Of a stretch of 64,000 bases of DNA, positions 55,103 to 64,000 are shown piece after piece (within the stretch, counting starts at the first letter, position 1; each line of letters starts with the position of its first letter). Position numbers and translations under genes: made by a program. The stretch covers positions 97,462 to 161,461 of the forward strand of contig NZ_JARWOV010000194.1 of NCBI RefSeq assembly GCF_029868855.1. Reading direction: 5' to 3'. The stretch is from Nocardia carnea (GTDB lineage Bacteria > Actinomycetota > Actinomycetes > Mycobacteriales > Mycobacteriaceae). Under the pieces are notes generated by a model that saw only the letters and a program-made list of their open reading frames with translations, made no database searches and had not been told where the DNA came from.

Positions 55103-56906
55103 TCTTTCTCTCTTCGGCCTCGACCCGCTGTGGCTGGTCGCCGCCAAAGCCGTCGCCATTTTCGTGTTCCTGCTGCTGACCGTCCTGTTCGGGGTGCTGG
55201 TCGAACGCAAGGTCGTCGCCTGGATGCAGATGCGGGTGGGACCCAACCGGGTCGGCCCCAAGGGCCTGCTGCAGAGCGCGGCCGACGGGGTGAAGATGGC
55301 GTTCAAGGAAGACATCGTCCCCGCGATCGTCGACAAACCCATTTTCGTGCTCGCCCCGATAATCTCGGTGATCGCCGCGGTCATGGCATTCGCGGTGATC
55401 CCGTTCGGACCGGAGGTATCGATCCTCGGGAACAACACCGCCCTCCAGCTCACCGACCTGCCTGTGGGCGTGCTCTATATCCTGGCGATCACCTCGATCG
55501 GGGTATACGGAATCGTGCTGGCCGGCTGGGCCTCCGGTTCGACCTACCCGCTGCTCGGCGGCCTGCGCTCCACTGCTCAGGTGATCTCCTACGAGATCGC
55601 CATGGCACTGTGTTTCGCGGCCGTGTTCCTGCTCGGCGGCACCATGGCGACCTCGGGGATCATCGCCGCCCAGCAGCCCACCTGGTATGTGTTCCTGCTG
55701 CTGCCGTCGTTCCTGATCTACTGCATCTCCATGGTCGGCGAGACCAACCGTGCGCCGTTCGACCTTCCCGAAGCGGAAGGCGAGCTCGTCGGCGGCTTCC
55801 ACACCGAGTACTCGTCGCTGAAGTTCGCCATGTTCATGCTCGCCGAGTACGTGAACATGGCGACGGTCTCCGCGCTGGCGACCACCATGTTCCTGGGTGG
55901 CTGGCGCGCGCCGTTCCCGATCAACCTCTGGGAGGGCGCGAATTCGGGCTGGTGGCCGCTGCTCTGGTTCACCGCCAAGGTGTGGATGTTCCTGTTCGTC
56001 TTCATCTGGTTGCGCGGCACCCTCCCGCGGCTGCGCTACGACCAGTTCATGAACCTCGGCTGGAAGCTGCTGATTCCGACCTCGCTGGCGTGGGTGATGG
56101 TCGTGGCCACCGCCCGCGTCCTCGATCTGGAAGGTTATTCGGCGGCCACGCCGATCCTGGTGATCGCCGGACTGCTGGTCACCGCGCTGTTGGTCGGGTT
56201 GTTCCTCCGCGCCGGCCGTACTCCCGCGCCGGCTCCGGAATTTCCGCCGGAGGACGATATCGCCGCATCGGCCGCGGGGCGGCCGAGCGGTTCCGAAGTT
56301 TTCCTCGGCTTCCCGACCCCGCCACTTCCGGCGCGGACCTCCACCATCACCTCCTCCCCCGGGCTCTTCGAACCGCTGGCGGGTTTCGCGGTCACCGCCG
56401 GCACCATGTTCAAGAAGCCGAATACCGAGTTCTATCCCGAGGAGAAGGTGCCCACCGCGCCGCGATATCACGGCCGGCACCAGCTCAACCGGCACCCGGA
56501 CGGGCTGGAGAAATGTATCGGCTGCGAACTGTGCGCCTGGGCCTGCCCGGCCGACGCGATCTACGTCGAGGGCGCCGACAACACCGAGGAGGAACGCTTC
56601 TCTCCCGGTGAACGCTACGGCCGCGTGTATCAGATCAACTATCTGCGCTGTATCGGATGCGGTCTGTGCATCGAGGCCTGCCCCACCCGGGCCCTGACGA
56701 TGACCAACGACTACGAGCTCACCGACGACAACCGGGCCGATCTCATCTACGAGAAAGACCGGCTCCTCGCGCCCTTGGCACCCGATATGCAGGCCCCGCC
56801 GCACGCCATGCAACCGGGCACCACGGAGGCGGACTACTACCTCGGCCGGGTACACGGCGACACCGCACGACCTGTCGCCGGAGCGGGGCAGGGAGGCACC
56901 CGATGA
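55095..56906 (+). CDS. nuoHI: NuoH-NuoI fusion, NADH-quinone oxidoreductase
   Basis: One uninterrupted 603-residue frame. Residues 1 to about 375 are Nuo[56 protein letters not shown] and about eight helices. A linker rich in Pro, Glu and Ser (about 380-430) follows, then NuoI from [17 protein letters not shown], with the two 4Fe-4S sets [12 protein letters not shown] and [12 protein letters not shown]. In mycobacteria the two are separate genes. There is no in-frame ATG or GTG just before the NuoI part, so the fusion looks real. The start is ATG 55095. Overall length equals NuoH plus NuoI plus a linker. Confidence 0.9.
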   Translation: MTDLSLFGLDPLWLVAAKAVAIFVFLLLTVLFGVLVERKVVAWMQMRVGPNRVGPKGLLQSAADGVKMAFKEDIVPAIVDKPIFVLAPIISVIAAVMAFAVIPFGPEVSILGNNTALQLTDLPVGVLYILAITSIGVYGIVLAGWASGSTYPLLGGLRSTAQVISYEIAMALCFAAVFLLGGTMATSGIIAAQQPTWYVFLLLPSFLIYCISMVGETNRAPFDLPEAEGELVGGFHTEYSSLKFAMFMLAEYVNMATVSALATTMFLGGWRAPFPINLWEGANSGWWPLLWFTAKVWMFLFVFIWLRGTLPRLRYDQFMNLGWKLLIPTSLAWVMVVATARVLDLEGYSAATPILVIAGLLVTALLVGLFLRAGRTPAPAPEFPPEDDIAASAAGRPSGSEVFLGFPTPPLPARTSTITSSPGLFEPLAGFAVTAGTMFKKPNTEFYPEEKVPTAPRYHGRHQLNRHPDGLEKCIGCELCAWACPADAIYVEGADNTEEERFSPGERYGRVYQINYLRCIGCGLCIEACPTRALTMTNDYELTDDNRADLIYEKDRLLAPLAPDMQAPPHAMQPGTTEADYYLGRVHGDTARPVAGAGQGGTR

Positions 56907-57799
56907 GCCCCGCGACCGCACTCCTGGCCGCCGCACCTCTGACCGAGACGGGAACCGGCGAGGCCGTACAGTTCTGGATCCTGGCGCCGCTGGCAGTACT
57001 CGGCGCACTCGGTATGGTCTTCGCCGCCAAGGCCGTACATTCGGCGATCTGCCTGGCCGCCACCATGATCAGCCTGGCGGTTTTCTATATCGCCCAGGAC
57101 GCACTGTTCCTCGGTGTCGTCCAGATCGTCGTGTACACCGGTGCCGTCATGATGCTGTTCCTGTTCGTGCTCATGCTGGTAGGTGTCGATTCCGCGGAAT
57201 CCCTGCGGGAGCCCCTGCGGGGGCAGCGGATCGCCGCCGCCGTGGTGGGAATCGGATTCGGCATCCTGCTGTGCACCGGGATCGCGCACGGTATCCGGCG
57301 TTCCGATATCGCCTTCCCCGCCACTGGTTTCCCGGGACAGGATGTGATCGGCGCGCTCGCGGAGTTGATCTTCGTGCGTTATGTGTGGGCGTTCGAGCTC
57401 ACCGGAGCCCTGCTCATCGCCGCCACCATCGGCGCCATGCTGCTGGCGCACCGCGAACAGTTCGGCCCGAAACTCGGCCAGCGCGAACTGTCCCGGCGGC
57501 GGTTCCGCGACGCCGGGCACCGGCCGACACCGCTACCGACGCCCGGTGTCTACGCCCGGCACAATGCCGTCGATATCCCCGCCCGGCTCCCGGACGGCTC
57601 TTTCGAGGAATTATCCGTTTCCACCATCCTGCGGCATCGCCGCACCCGGGCGCTCACCGATGCGGCCGTCCTGTCCGTCGGGACCCCGGCGACGGACAGC
57701 ACCATCGGTGATACCGCGCCCCCCGGCGCCGGGGGTACCGCGCCGCCCGGCGCGGGCCACTCCACCGCTCGCCCGGCCGACGAGGAAGGTACCCGGTGA
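56903..57799 (+). CDS. nuoJ: NADH-quinone oxidoreductase subunit J
   Basis: A 298-residue membrane subunit with five helices. It has [20 protein letters not shown] and [20 protein letters not shown]. The C-terminal about 110 residues are hydrophilic and end with a doubled [16 protein letters not shown] sequence, longer than E. coli NuoJ. ATGA overlaps link it to nuoHI and nuoK. Confidence 0.96.
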   Translation: MSPATALLAAAPLTETGTGEAVQFWILAPLAVLGALGMVFAAKAVHSAICLAATMISLAVFYIAQDALFLGVVQIVVYTGAVMMLFLFVLMLVGVDSAESLREPLRGQRIAAAVVGIGFGILLCTGIAHGIRRSDIAFPATGFPGQDVIGALAELIFVRYVWAFELTGALLIAATIGAMLLAHREQFGPKLGQRELSRRRFRDAGHRPTPLPTPGVYARHNAVDIPARLPDGSFEELSVSTILRHRRTRALTDAAVLSVGTPATDSTIGDTAPPGAGGTAPPGAGHSTARPADEEGTR

Positions 57800-58095
57800 A
57801 TCCCGAGAACTATCTGTTCCTGTCCGCGCTGTTGTTCACGATCGGCGCCGCGGGAGTGTTGTTGCGTAGCAACGCCATCATCGTGTTCATGTGCATCGAG
57901 CTCATGCTCAACGCGGTCAATCTCGCGTTCGTGACCTTCGCCCGGATGCACGCGAATCTCGACGGTCAGGTTTTCGCGTTCTTCACGATGGTGGTGGCCG
58001 CGGCCGAGGTCGTGGTCGGGCTGGCCATCATCATCACCATTTTCCGCGCCCGCCGCTCGACCTCGGTCGACGACGCCAACCTCCTGAAGTTCTGA
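57796..58095 (+). CDS. nuoK: NADH-quinone oxidoreductase subunit K
   Basis: A 99-residue membrane subunit with three helices. It has [20 protein letters not shown], whose Glu lies in the proton path, and [19 protein letters not shown] with the second Glu. Its stop is followed by the third structured repeat, 77 bases before nuoL. Confidence 0.97.
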   Translation: MNPENYLFLSALLFTIGAAGVLLRSNAIIVFMCIELMLNAVNLAFVTFARMHANLDGQVFAFFTMVVAAAEVVVGLAIIITIFRARRSTSVDDANLLKF

Positions 58096-58097
58096 CA

Positions 58098-58154
58098 TGT
58101 TCGGATCGAACGCGCAGGCGGTAGCGCAGTGTCACCACGCAGCGCTCCCGAACA
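58098..58154 (+). repeat. Structured intergenic repeat, copy 3
   Basis: Outer stem TGTTCGG / CCGAACA surrounds the core GGCGGTAGCGCAG and TGTCACCACG. The stem differs entirely in sequence from copies 1 and 2 but still pairs. It lies within the nuo operon between nuoK and nuoL. Confidence 0.7.
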
Positions 58155-58172
58155 GGTCGAAAGGACACTGAC

Positions 58173-60059
58173 GTGGATACCGCAACGCTGTGGCTGCTGC
58201 CCGCCCTGCCTCTCGCCGGCGCCGCCGTACTGCTGCTCGCCGGCCGTCGCGCCGATACCTGGGGCCATCTGCTCGCGACCTTCGCCGCGCTCGCCTCCTT
58301 CGCCGTCGCGATCGTGGGCTTCGTGGGGATGCTGGGCCGCGCCGATCCGGACCGCGCGGTGGCGGCGGATCTGTTCAGCTGGGTTCCGGTGGCCGGGCTG
58401 CAGGTCGATTTCGGGCTGGCACTGGACCAGTTGTCGATCTGTTTCGCCCTGCTCATCACCGGCGTCGGCTCGCTGATCCACATCTACTCGGTCGGTTATA
58501 TGAGCGAAGACCCCGGCCGTCGGCGCTTCTTCGCCTATCTCAACCTGTTCCTCGCGGCCATGCTGCTGCTGGTGCTGGCGAACAACTACCTGGTGCTGTA
58601 CCTGGGCTGGGAAGGCGTCGGTCTCGCCTCGTACCTGCTGATCGGCTTCTGGTATCACAAACCGACCGCGGCGACGGCGGCCAAGAAGGCATTCGTGGTG
58701 AACCGGGTCGGCGACATGGGGCTGGCGCTGGCCATGATGGTCATGTTCGCCACCTTCGGCTCGGTCGATTTCGACGCGGTGTTCGGGTCGGCCTCCGCCG
58801 CGAGCGATGGCACCCTCACCGTGATCGGGCTGCTCCTGCTGCTGGCCGCCTGTGGTAAATCCGCGCAGGTTCCGCTGCAGTCCTGGCTCGGGGATGCGAT
58901 GGAGGGCCCCACCCCGGTGTCGGCGCTCATCCACGCGGCGACCATGGTCACCGCCGGTGTGTACCTGATCGCCCGGTCCAATCCGATCTACAATCTCGCA
59001 CCCACCGCGCAGGTCGCGGTGGTGCTGGTCGGTGCGGTGACCCTGCTGTTCGGCGCGATCATCGGCTGCGCAAAGGACGACATCAAGAAGGCGCTCGCCG
59101 CGTCGACCATGAGCCAGATCGGCTATATGGTCCTGGCCGTCGGCCTCGGACCCGCCGGTTACGCGGTGGCCATCATGCATCTGCTGACCCACGGCTTCTT
59201 CAAAGCCGGCCTGTTCCTGGGCGCCGGGTCGGTGATGCACGCCATGGACGACGAAACCGATATGCGCCGCTACGGCGGTCTGCGCACCCTGCTGCCGATC
59301 ACCTATGTCACCTTCGGACTGGGGTATCTCGCGATCATCGGCGTACCGCCGTTCGCCGGGTTCTTCTCCAAGGACCGCATCATCGAGGCCGCGTTCGCCG
59401 CAGAGGGTATCGCGGGGCCGATTCTGGGCACTGTCACCCTGATCGGCGCCGGACTCACTGCCTTCTACATGACCCGGGTCATGCTGCTCACGTTCTTCGG
59501 TGAGCGCCGCTGGAAACCCGATACCCACCCGCACGAATCCCCCGGCGTGATGACCGGCCCGATGATTCTGCTGGCGCTCGGTTCCGTCGGCGCCGGTGCG
59601 GTATTCGTCTGGGGCTCCTCTCTGCAGCACTGGCTGGCCCCGGTCGTCGGCGAACACCACGGCGAACCCGCCTTGCCGGTGCCCGTGATCACCGCACTCG
59701 CGCTCGGGGTGGTCGCGATCGGTTTCGGGCTCGCCTACCGGCAGTACGGCCGCGCGACGGTTCCCGCCACCGCGCCGGCGCCAGTGTCTGCCTTGACCGT
59801 GGCCGCTCGCCGTGACCTCTACGGGGACGCGGTCAACGAGGCGGCGTTCATGCGGCCCGGCCGGCATCTCACCCGGGCCCTGGTTTTCCTCGACAACCGC
59901 GGTATCGACGGACTCGTCAACGGTTGCGCCGCCTTCATCGGCGGACTGTCCGCGCGGGCGCGCCGGGTGCAGACCGGGTTCGTCCGTTCGTATGCCCTGT
60001 CCATGTTCACCGGCGCGGCCCTGGTGGCCGCCGCCCTGCTGGCCGTAAGGATCTGGTGA
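58173..60059 (+). CDS. nuoL: NADH-quinone oxidoreductase subunit L
   Basis: A 628-residue antiporter-like proton-pumping subunit. It has [55 protein letters not shown] and the long lateral helix near the C-terminus. A GTG start is preceded by GAAAGGA. Its TGA overlaps the nuoM GTG. Confidence 0.97.
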   Translation: MDTATLWLLPALPLAGAAVLLLAGRRADTWGHLLATFAALASFAVAIVGFVGMLGRADPDRAVAADLFSWVPVAGLQVDFGLALDQLSICFALLITGVGSLIHIYSVGYMSEDPGRRRFFAYLNLFLAAMLLLVLANNYLVLYLGWEGVGLASYLLIGFWYHKPTAATAAKKAFVVNRVGDMGLALAMMVMFATFGSVDFDAVFGSASAASDGTLTVIGLLLLLAACGKSAQVPLQSWLGDAMEGPTPVSALIHAATMVTAGVYLIARSNPIYNLAPTAQVAVVLVGAVTLLFGAIIGCAKDDIKKALAASTMSQIGYMVLAVGLGPAGYAVAIMHLLTHGFFKAGLFLGAGSVMHAMDDETDMRRYGGLRTLLPITYVTFGLGYLAIIGVPPFAGFFSKDRIIEAAFAAEGIAGPILGTVTLIGAGLTAFYMTRVMLLTFFGERRWKPDTHPHESPGVMTGPMILLALGSVGAGAVFVWGSSLQHWLAPVVGEHHGEPALPVPVITALALGVVAIGFGLAYRQYGRATVPATAPAPVSALTVAARRDLYGDAVNEAAFMRPGRHLTRALVFLDNRGIDGLVNGCAAFIGGLSARARRVQTGFVRSYALSMFTGAALVAAALLAVRIW

Positions 60060-61678
60060 GCGCCGTGCCCTGGTTGACCGTGCTCTGGCTGCTTCCCGTG
60101 GTGGGTGCGGCAGTCGTGCTTCTACTGCCCACCACCCGGCCGAACGTGGCCCGCTGGACCGGGCTTGTGTTCGCGGTGGCGACACTGACCGTGGCACTCG
60201 GCGTCGCCATGGCCTTCCAGCCGGGCGGGGAACAATTCCAGTTCGTCGAATCGCACACCTGGATACCGGCGTTCGGCGCGGGCTACACCCTCGGCGTCGA
60301 CGGGATCGCGCTGGTGCTGACGCTGCTCACCGCCGGACTGGTGCCGCTGCTGATCGTCGCGGGCTGGCACGACGACCGCGAGGTGGGCTCCGGGAAACGC
60401 GTGGCACATATCTATATCGCCCTCACCCTGCTCGTCGAGGGAATGGTGCTGGTCTCGTTCCTGGCCCTCGATATCTTGCTGTTCTACGTGTTCTTCGAGG
60501 CCATGCTCATTCCGATGTATTTCCTCATCGGCGGATTCGGGCCGCGCACCGACAGCGCGGCCGTCCGGCAGCAGCGTTCGCGTGCCGCGGTGAAATTCCT
60601 GCTGTACAACCTGCTCGGTGGGTTGATCATGCTGGCGGCGGTGGTCGGTCTATACGTACTCACCGTCCAGCAGGATCTCGGCGTGGACGGGGCGGGTACT
60701 TTCGATCTGCGCGCGGTGGTGGCAGCCGCGAACGCCGGCGAGCTCGGCGCCGGACCGGCGGTGCTCAATGCCCTGTTCCTGGGCTTCATGTTCGCGTTCG
60801 CCGTGAAGGCGCCGCTGTGGCCACTGCACACCTGGCTGCCGGATGCCGCGGTCTCCGCGACACCGGCCAGCGCGGTGCTGATGATGGCCGTGGTGGACAA
60901 GGTCGGTACCTTCGGCATGCTGCGCTACTGCCTGCTGCTGTTCCCGGCCGCCTCGGATACCTACGCACCGTTGGTGATCGCCCTCGCCGTCATCGGCATC
61001 CTCTATGGTGCGCTGCTGGCCATCGGGCAGACCGATGTCATGCGACTGATCGCCTACACGTCGATCTCGCATTTCGGTTTCATCGTGCTCGGCATCTTCG
61101 CGATGACCAGCCAGAGCCAGACCGGGGCGACCCTGTACATGGTGAACCACGGAATTTCCACGGCGGCGTTGTTCCTCGTGGCCGGGTTCCTGGTGTCGCG
61201 CCGGGGCAGCCGGCTCATCGCCGACTACGGCGGGGTGCAGAAGGTGGCGCCGGTCCTGGCCGGAACGTTCTTCGTCGCCGGCCTGGCCACGCTGTCGCTA
61301 CCCGGTCTCGCGCCGTTCGTCAGCGAATTCCTGGTTCTCGTCGGCACATTCAGCCGCTACCAGGTGGCCGCGATCCTCGCCACCGGGGCCCTGGTGTTGG
61401 CCGCGATCTATGTGCTGTGGCTCTACCAGCGGATGATGACCGGGCCCGTGGCCGAGGGCAACGAGGGTATCCGCGATCTGGTGCCTCGAGAACTGGTCGT
61501 GGTGGTGCCGCTGGTCGGTGCCCTGATCTTCCTCGGGGTGTATCCGAAGCCGGTTCTCGATTTCATCGATCCCGCGGTACATCAGACCCTCACCACCATC
61601 GGCAGTGTCGATCCCCCACCGCCGGTCCCGGTACAACCGGAAGCGGCGAATACCGGAGGTGTGCCCCATGAGCGCTGA
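60056..61678 (+). CDS. nuoM: NADH-quinone oxidoreductase subunit M
   Basis: A 540-residue proton-pumping membrane subunit. It has [39 protein letters not shown] with the key Lys, and [15 protein letters not shown]. The start is the GTGA overlap with nuoL at 60056. It overlaps nuoN by 11 bases. Confidence 0.96.
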   Translation: MSAVPWLTVLWLLPVVGAAVVLLLPTTRPNVARWTGLVFAVATLTVALGVAMAFQPGGEQFQFVESHTWIPAFGAGYTLGVDGIALVLTLLTAGLVPLLIVAGWHDDREVGSGKRVAHIYIALTLLVEGMVLVSFLALDILLFYVFFEAMLIPMYFLIGGFGPRTDSAAVRQQRSRAAVKFLLYNLLGGLIMLAAVVGLYVLTVQQDLGVDGAGTFDLRAVVAAANAGELGAGPAVLNALFLGFMFAFAVKAPLWPLHTWLPDAAVSATPASAVLMMAVVDKVGTFGMLRYCLLLFPAASDTYAPLVIALAVIGILYGALLAIGQTDVMRLIAYTSISHFGFIVLGIFAMTSQSQTGATLYMVNHGISTAALFLVAGFLVSRRGSRLIADYGGVQKVAPVLAGTFFVAGLATLSLPGLAPFVSEFLVLVGTFSRYQVAAILATGALVLAAIYVLWLYQRMMTGPVAEGNEGIRDLVPRELVVVVPLVGALIFLGVYPKPVLDFIDPAVHQTLTTIGSVDPPPPVPVQPEAANTGGVPHER

Positions 61679-63290
61679 TCCGCACGGCAGTGGAATCCTG
61701 GCCGCCTCGATACCCACGCCGAGTATCGAATACCACGCACTGGCACCGATTCTGATCGTTTTCGGGGCCGCTGTCCTGGGCGTCCTGATGGACGCCTTCG
61801 TCCCGCGGTCCCGCCGGTATCCCGCCCAGTTGGTGCTCACCCTCACCGCTCTGGTCGCCGCGTTGATCGCGGTGGTGCTCCTGTCCGGAACCAGGATGAC
61901 CGCCGTCGCCGACGCGGTCGCCGTCGACGGGGTGACCCTGTTCCTCCAGGGCACGCTGCTGGTCGTCGGAATCCTGGCGGTGCTTTTCGTCGCCGAACGC
62001 GGACCGCTGCCCCGCCCGCGCTCGGGCCCCGGTACGTGGAGCCGGGCCGCCGCCGTACCCGACTACGGAATGGACGCGTTCACCCCGCAGGCGTCCGCGG
62101 TGCCCGGGAGCGGCGCCGAACGGTCCGCGGCAACAGCGGGTCTCACACCCACCGAAGTGTTCCCGCTGCTGCTCCTGGCGCTGGGCGGATTGCTGCTGTT
62201 CCCGGCGGCCAACGATCTACTCACCATGTTCGTCGCGCTCGAGGTGCTCTCGCTGCCGCTGTACCTGCTGTGCGGGCTGGCGCGGCGGCGCCGGTTGCTC
62301 TCGCAGGAAGCAGCGCTGAAATACTTCCTGCTCGGCGCGTTCTCGTCGGCGTTCTTCCTGTACGGAGTGGCGCTGCTCTACGGACAGGCCGGAACCGTCC
62401 GGCTGACCGGTATCGCCGAGGCGCTCGCGGCCGAATCCGGTGCGCCCACGCTCGCATTGCTCGGTGTCGCCATGCTGGCGGTGGGTCTGCTGTTCAAGAT
62501 CGGTGCGGTCCCGTTCCAGGCCTGGGTGCCCGATGTGTACCAGGGCGCGCCCACACCGATCACCGCCTTCATGGCGGCGGCCACCAAGATCGCGGCGATC
62601 GGCGCCCTGCTGCGGGTGCTGCACGTCGGTGTCGCCGAGATCGCCGATGATTGGCGGCCGGTGCTGGCCGCCGTTGCCGTGGCAACGATGGTGGTCGGTG
62701 CAGTACTGGCGATCACCCAGACCGATATGAAACGTATGCTCGCGTATTCCTCGATCGCGCATACCGGTTTCCTGCTGACCGCGCTGGTCGCGGCCAACGA
62801 CCGCGGTATCTCGTCGACGCTGTTCTACCTGTTCGTGTACGGATTGGGCACGCTCGGCGCGTTCGCGGTCGTGAGTATGGTGCGCGAACCCGACGGGACC
62901 GAAGCCACCGCACTGTCGCGCTGGGCCGGCCTCGGCCGGCGTGCGCCGTGGCTCGCGTCGGTGTTCGCCCTGCTGCTGCTGTCGTTCGCCGGGATCCCGG
63001 TCACCGCGGGGTTCGTCGCGAAGTTCGCGGTTTTCCAGGCGGCGGCCGCCGGCGATGCGGGGCTGCTCGTGATCGTGGGTGTGCTGGCCAGTGCGGTGGC
63101 GGCCTTCTTCTATATCCGGGTGATCGTGCTGATGTTCTTCACCGACCCACCCGTCGATGCACCGATCGTGGTCAGGCCGCCGGCCACGATGGCGTCGATC
63201 GCGGTCGCCGGCGTGGTCACACTGGTTCTGGGTATCGCGCCACAACCGCTGCTGGACATGGCCGGCCGGGCCGCGGAGTTCGTCGGTTGA
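61668..63290 (+). CDS. nuoN: NADH-quinone oxidoreductase subunit N
   Basis: A 540-residue third antiporter-like subunit. It has FVALEVLSLPLYLLCGLARR, KIGAVPFQAWVPDVYQGAP and LAYSSIAHTGFLLTALV. A loop of about 50 hydrophilic residues after helix 3 is longer than in E. coli. It is the last gene of the nuo operon. Confidence 0.96.
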   Translation: MSADPHGSGILAASIPTPSIEYHALAPILIVFGAAVLGVLMDAFVPRSRRYPAQLVLTLTALVAALIAVVLLSGTRMTAVADAVAVDGVTLFLQGTLLVVGILAVLFVAERGPLPRPRSGPGTWSRAAAVPDYGMDAFTPQASAVPGSGAERSAATAGLTPTEVFPLLLLALGGLLLFPAANDLLTMFVALEVLSLPLYLLCGLARRRRLLSQEAALKYFLLGAFSSAFFLYGVALLYGQAGTVRLTGIAEALAAESGAPTLALLGVAMLAVGLLFKIGAVPFQAWVPDVYQGAPTPITAFMAAATKIAAIGALLRVLHVGVAEIADDWRPVLAAVAVATMVVGAVLAITQTDMKRMLAYSSIAHTGFLLTALVAANDRGISSTLFYLFVYGLGTLGAFAVVSMVREPDGTEATALSRWAGLGRRAPWLASVFALLLLSFAGIPVTAGFVAKFAVFQAAAAGDAGLLVIVGVLASAVAAFFYIRVIVLMFFTDPPVDAPIVVRPPATMASIAVAGVVTLVLGIAPQPLLDMAGRAAEFVG

Positions 63291-63434
63291 TCCGTCCGCC
63301 GGTGCGGTAACGGCCTGTCCGGCCGGGCACAGCGAGGGAGCGTCGGGGCCTGTGCGGTCCGTGGTAATCGGATGCCGGCACCGATTTACGACTCTGCGTA
63401 GTAGCCCGCGCGTAGATCGAGTAGCGTTCCGATC

Positions 63435-63785
63435 ATGGAACTCGTCTACAACGTTGTGGTCGTCACCCATCTGCTCGGGATGGCGGCCGTCGTCGGCGGA
63501 TACGCGGCCGGGCGCCCGGCGGTCAATGAGGTGATGGTCTGGGGCGCACGGGCCCAACTGATCACGGGTGTGGTCCTGGTCGGCCTGGCCGAATCGGTGT
63601 CCTCGCTGGACAAAGACCTGAACATGGTGAAAATCGGGATCAAACTGGTGATCTCGGTACTGGTGGCCGCGTTCGCGGAGATGGCACGTGCCGATGCGAA
63701 ACGCGGCAGGGATGCGGCGTGGATGCCCGATGCGGCCGGTGGACTCGCGATCGTCAATGTGCTGATCGCGACGCTGTGGACCTGA
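63435..63785 (+). CDS. Small membrane protein, function unknown
   Basis: A 116-residue protein with three to four hydrophobic helices (VTHLLGMAAVVGGYAAGR, LITGVVLVGLAESV, IKLVISVLVAAFAEMARAD, GGLAIVNVLIATLW). It resembles small integral membrane proteins common in actinobacteria, with no assigned role. It follows nuoN after 144 bases and probably has its own promoter. Confidence 0.7.
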   Translation: MELVYNVVVVTHLLGMAAVVGGYAAGRPAVNEVMVWGARAQLITGVVLVGLAESVSSLDKDLNMVKIGIKLVISVLVAAFAEMARADAKRGRDAAWMPDAAGGLAIVNVLIATLWT

Positions 63786-63923
63786 TACCGCCGATGCAGT
63801 ACCGACAACAGTAAATCTGCGAAAAGCGAGTGCGGCAATCGCCCGGCAGCAACGTTCGGCCTCGGCGGATCCCACAGAGGTCGCGGACATCCCACATCCC
63901 GCCGACCTCACGAATACCCGGCC

Positions 63924-63947
63924 GGGGGGCGGGGCCCCCCGCCCCCC
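63924..63947. repeat. GC-only hairpin in the 3' intergenic region
   Basis: GGGGGGCGGGG is exactly complementary to CCCCGCCCCCC two bases later. It sits in 215 bases of sequence after the last gene without a supported reading frame. It may terminate the upstream transcript or a gene entering from the right. Confidence 0.4.
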
Positions 63948-64000
63948 CCGCCCGCGGAACGCACACAACAAAAGCAAAACCCGGCAACCCCAGCAGGATA

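Noticed and set aside
55056..57008. 650-codon minus-strand frame opposite nuoHI
   Set aside because: His/Arg/Gln/Glu-rich composition and no domains; a shadow of the nuo coding strand.
57966..60197. 743-codon minus-strand frame opposite nuoL
   Set aside because: Same reason; nuoL on the other strand is unmistakable.
62217..63977. 586-codon minus-strand frame opposite nuoN and the small membrane gene
   Set aside because: Low-complexity charged composition and overlaps two supported genes.
63754..63987. 77-codon minus-strand frame at the right end
   Set aside because: Encodes a Gly/Arg-rich stretch over the GC hairpin and has no support.
1..64000. CRISPR arrays, tRNA/rRNA genes, insertion sequences, prophage
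   Set aside because: I looked for regularly spaced repeats, transposase motifs and conserved RNA sequence and saw none.

Overview
The window is high-GC DNA with dense, short-spaced operons, many GTG starts and Shine-Dalgarno sites. It almost certainly comes from a mycolic-acid actinobacterium, most likely Nocardia or a close relative. Supporting content is a complete nuoA-N operon preceded by a receiver-like gene (the mycobacterial arrangement), an EthA-type monooxygenase, an ectABCD cluster, a Streptomyces/Nocardia-type conservon, a GabD2-type dehydrogenase and a cytochrome P450. No rRNA, tRNA, insertion sequence, prophage or CRISPR array was seen, and the DNA looks like ordinary chromosome.

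Layout. 1-9.5 kb is mixed metabolism: the 3' end of an FAD dehydrogenase, two small SnoaL/AHSA1-like proteins, arginine deiminase with an arginine/ornithine antiporter, an MFS exporter, an esterase, a homogentisate-dioxygenase-like cupin and a crotonase. 9.7-16.7 kb holds a secreted protein and a complete Liv-type ABC importer (livKMHFG) divergent from a PucR-type regulator. 16.9-25 kb has an atypical P450, a PhoD phosphatase, a large membrane Ser/Thr kinase and a low-complexity protein with Sel1-like repeats. 25.4-28.2 kb carries an MFS transporter and an Erm-type 23S rRNA methyltransferase preceded by a probable regulatory leader peptide. 28.2-33.3 kb is ectABCD on the minus strand with a two-component system directly upstream. 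33.5-42.1 kb has a PP2C phosphatase, two flavoenzymes, a luciferase-like oxidoreductase, a lipoprotein, a DUF779-like protein and a succinate-semialdehyde dehydrogenase. 42.3-46 kb is a four-gene conservon (sensor ATPase, roadblock, DUF742, GTPase). 46.1-63.3 kb has a Nudix hydrolase, a degenerate receiver protein and the proton-pumping NADH dehydrogenase operon. A small membrane protein follows.

How the genes work together. nuoA-N encodes respiratory complex I; nuoH and nuoI are one continuous reading frame here. ectABCD makes ectoine and hydroxyectoine from aspartate semialdehyde, and the adjacent kinase/regulator pair is a natural candidate osmotic switch. The Liv importer is probably controlled by the divergent PucR protein. 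The erm gene would methylate 23S rRNA against macrolides.

The most interesting signals are: (1) a 32-codon leader peptide with an Arg-Leu-Arg motif, a WhiB7-like promoter and mutually enclosed inverted repeats upstream of erm; (2) the NuoH-NuoI fusion; (3) a three-copy structured intergenic repeat whose outer stems differ in sequence but still pair; (4) a P450 lacking the EXXR arginine, 25 kb from a conservon that lacks its usual P450; (5) a perfect 31-bp palindrome upstream of a kinase with DFN in place of DFG.
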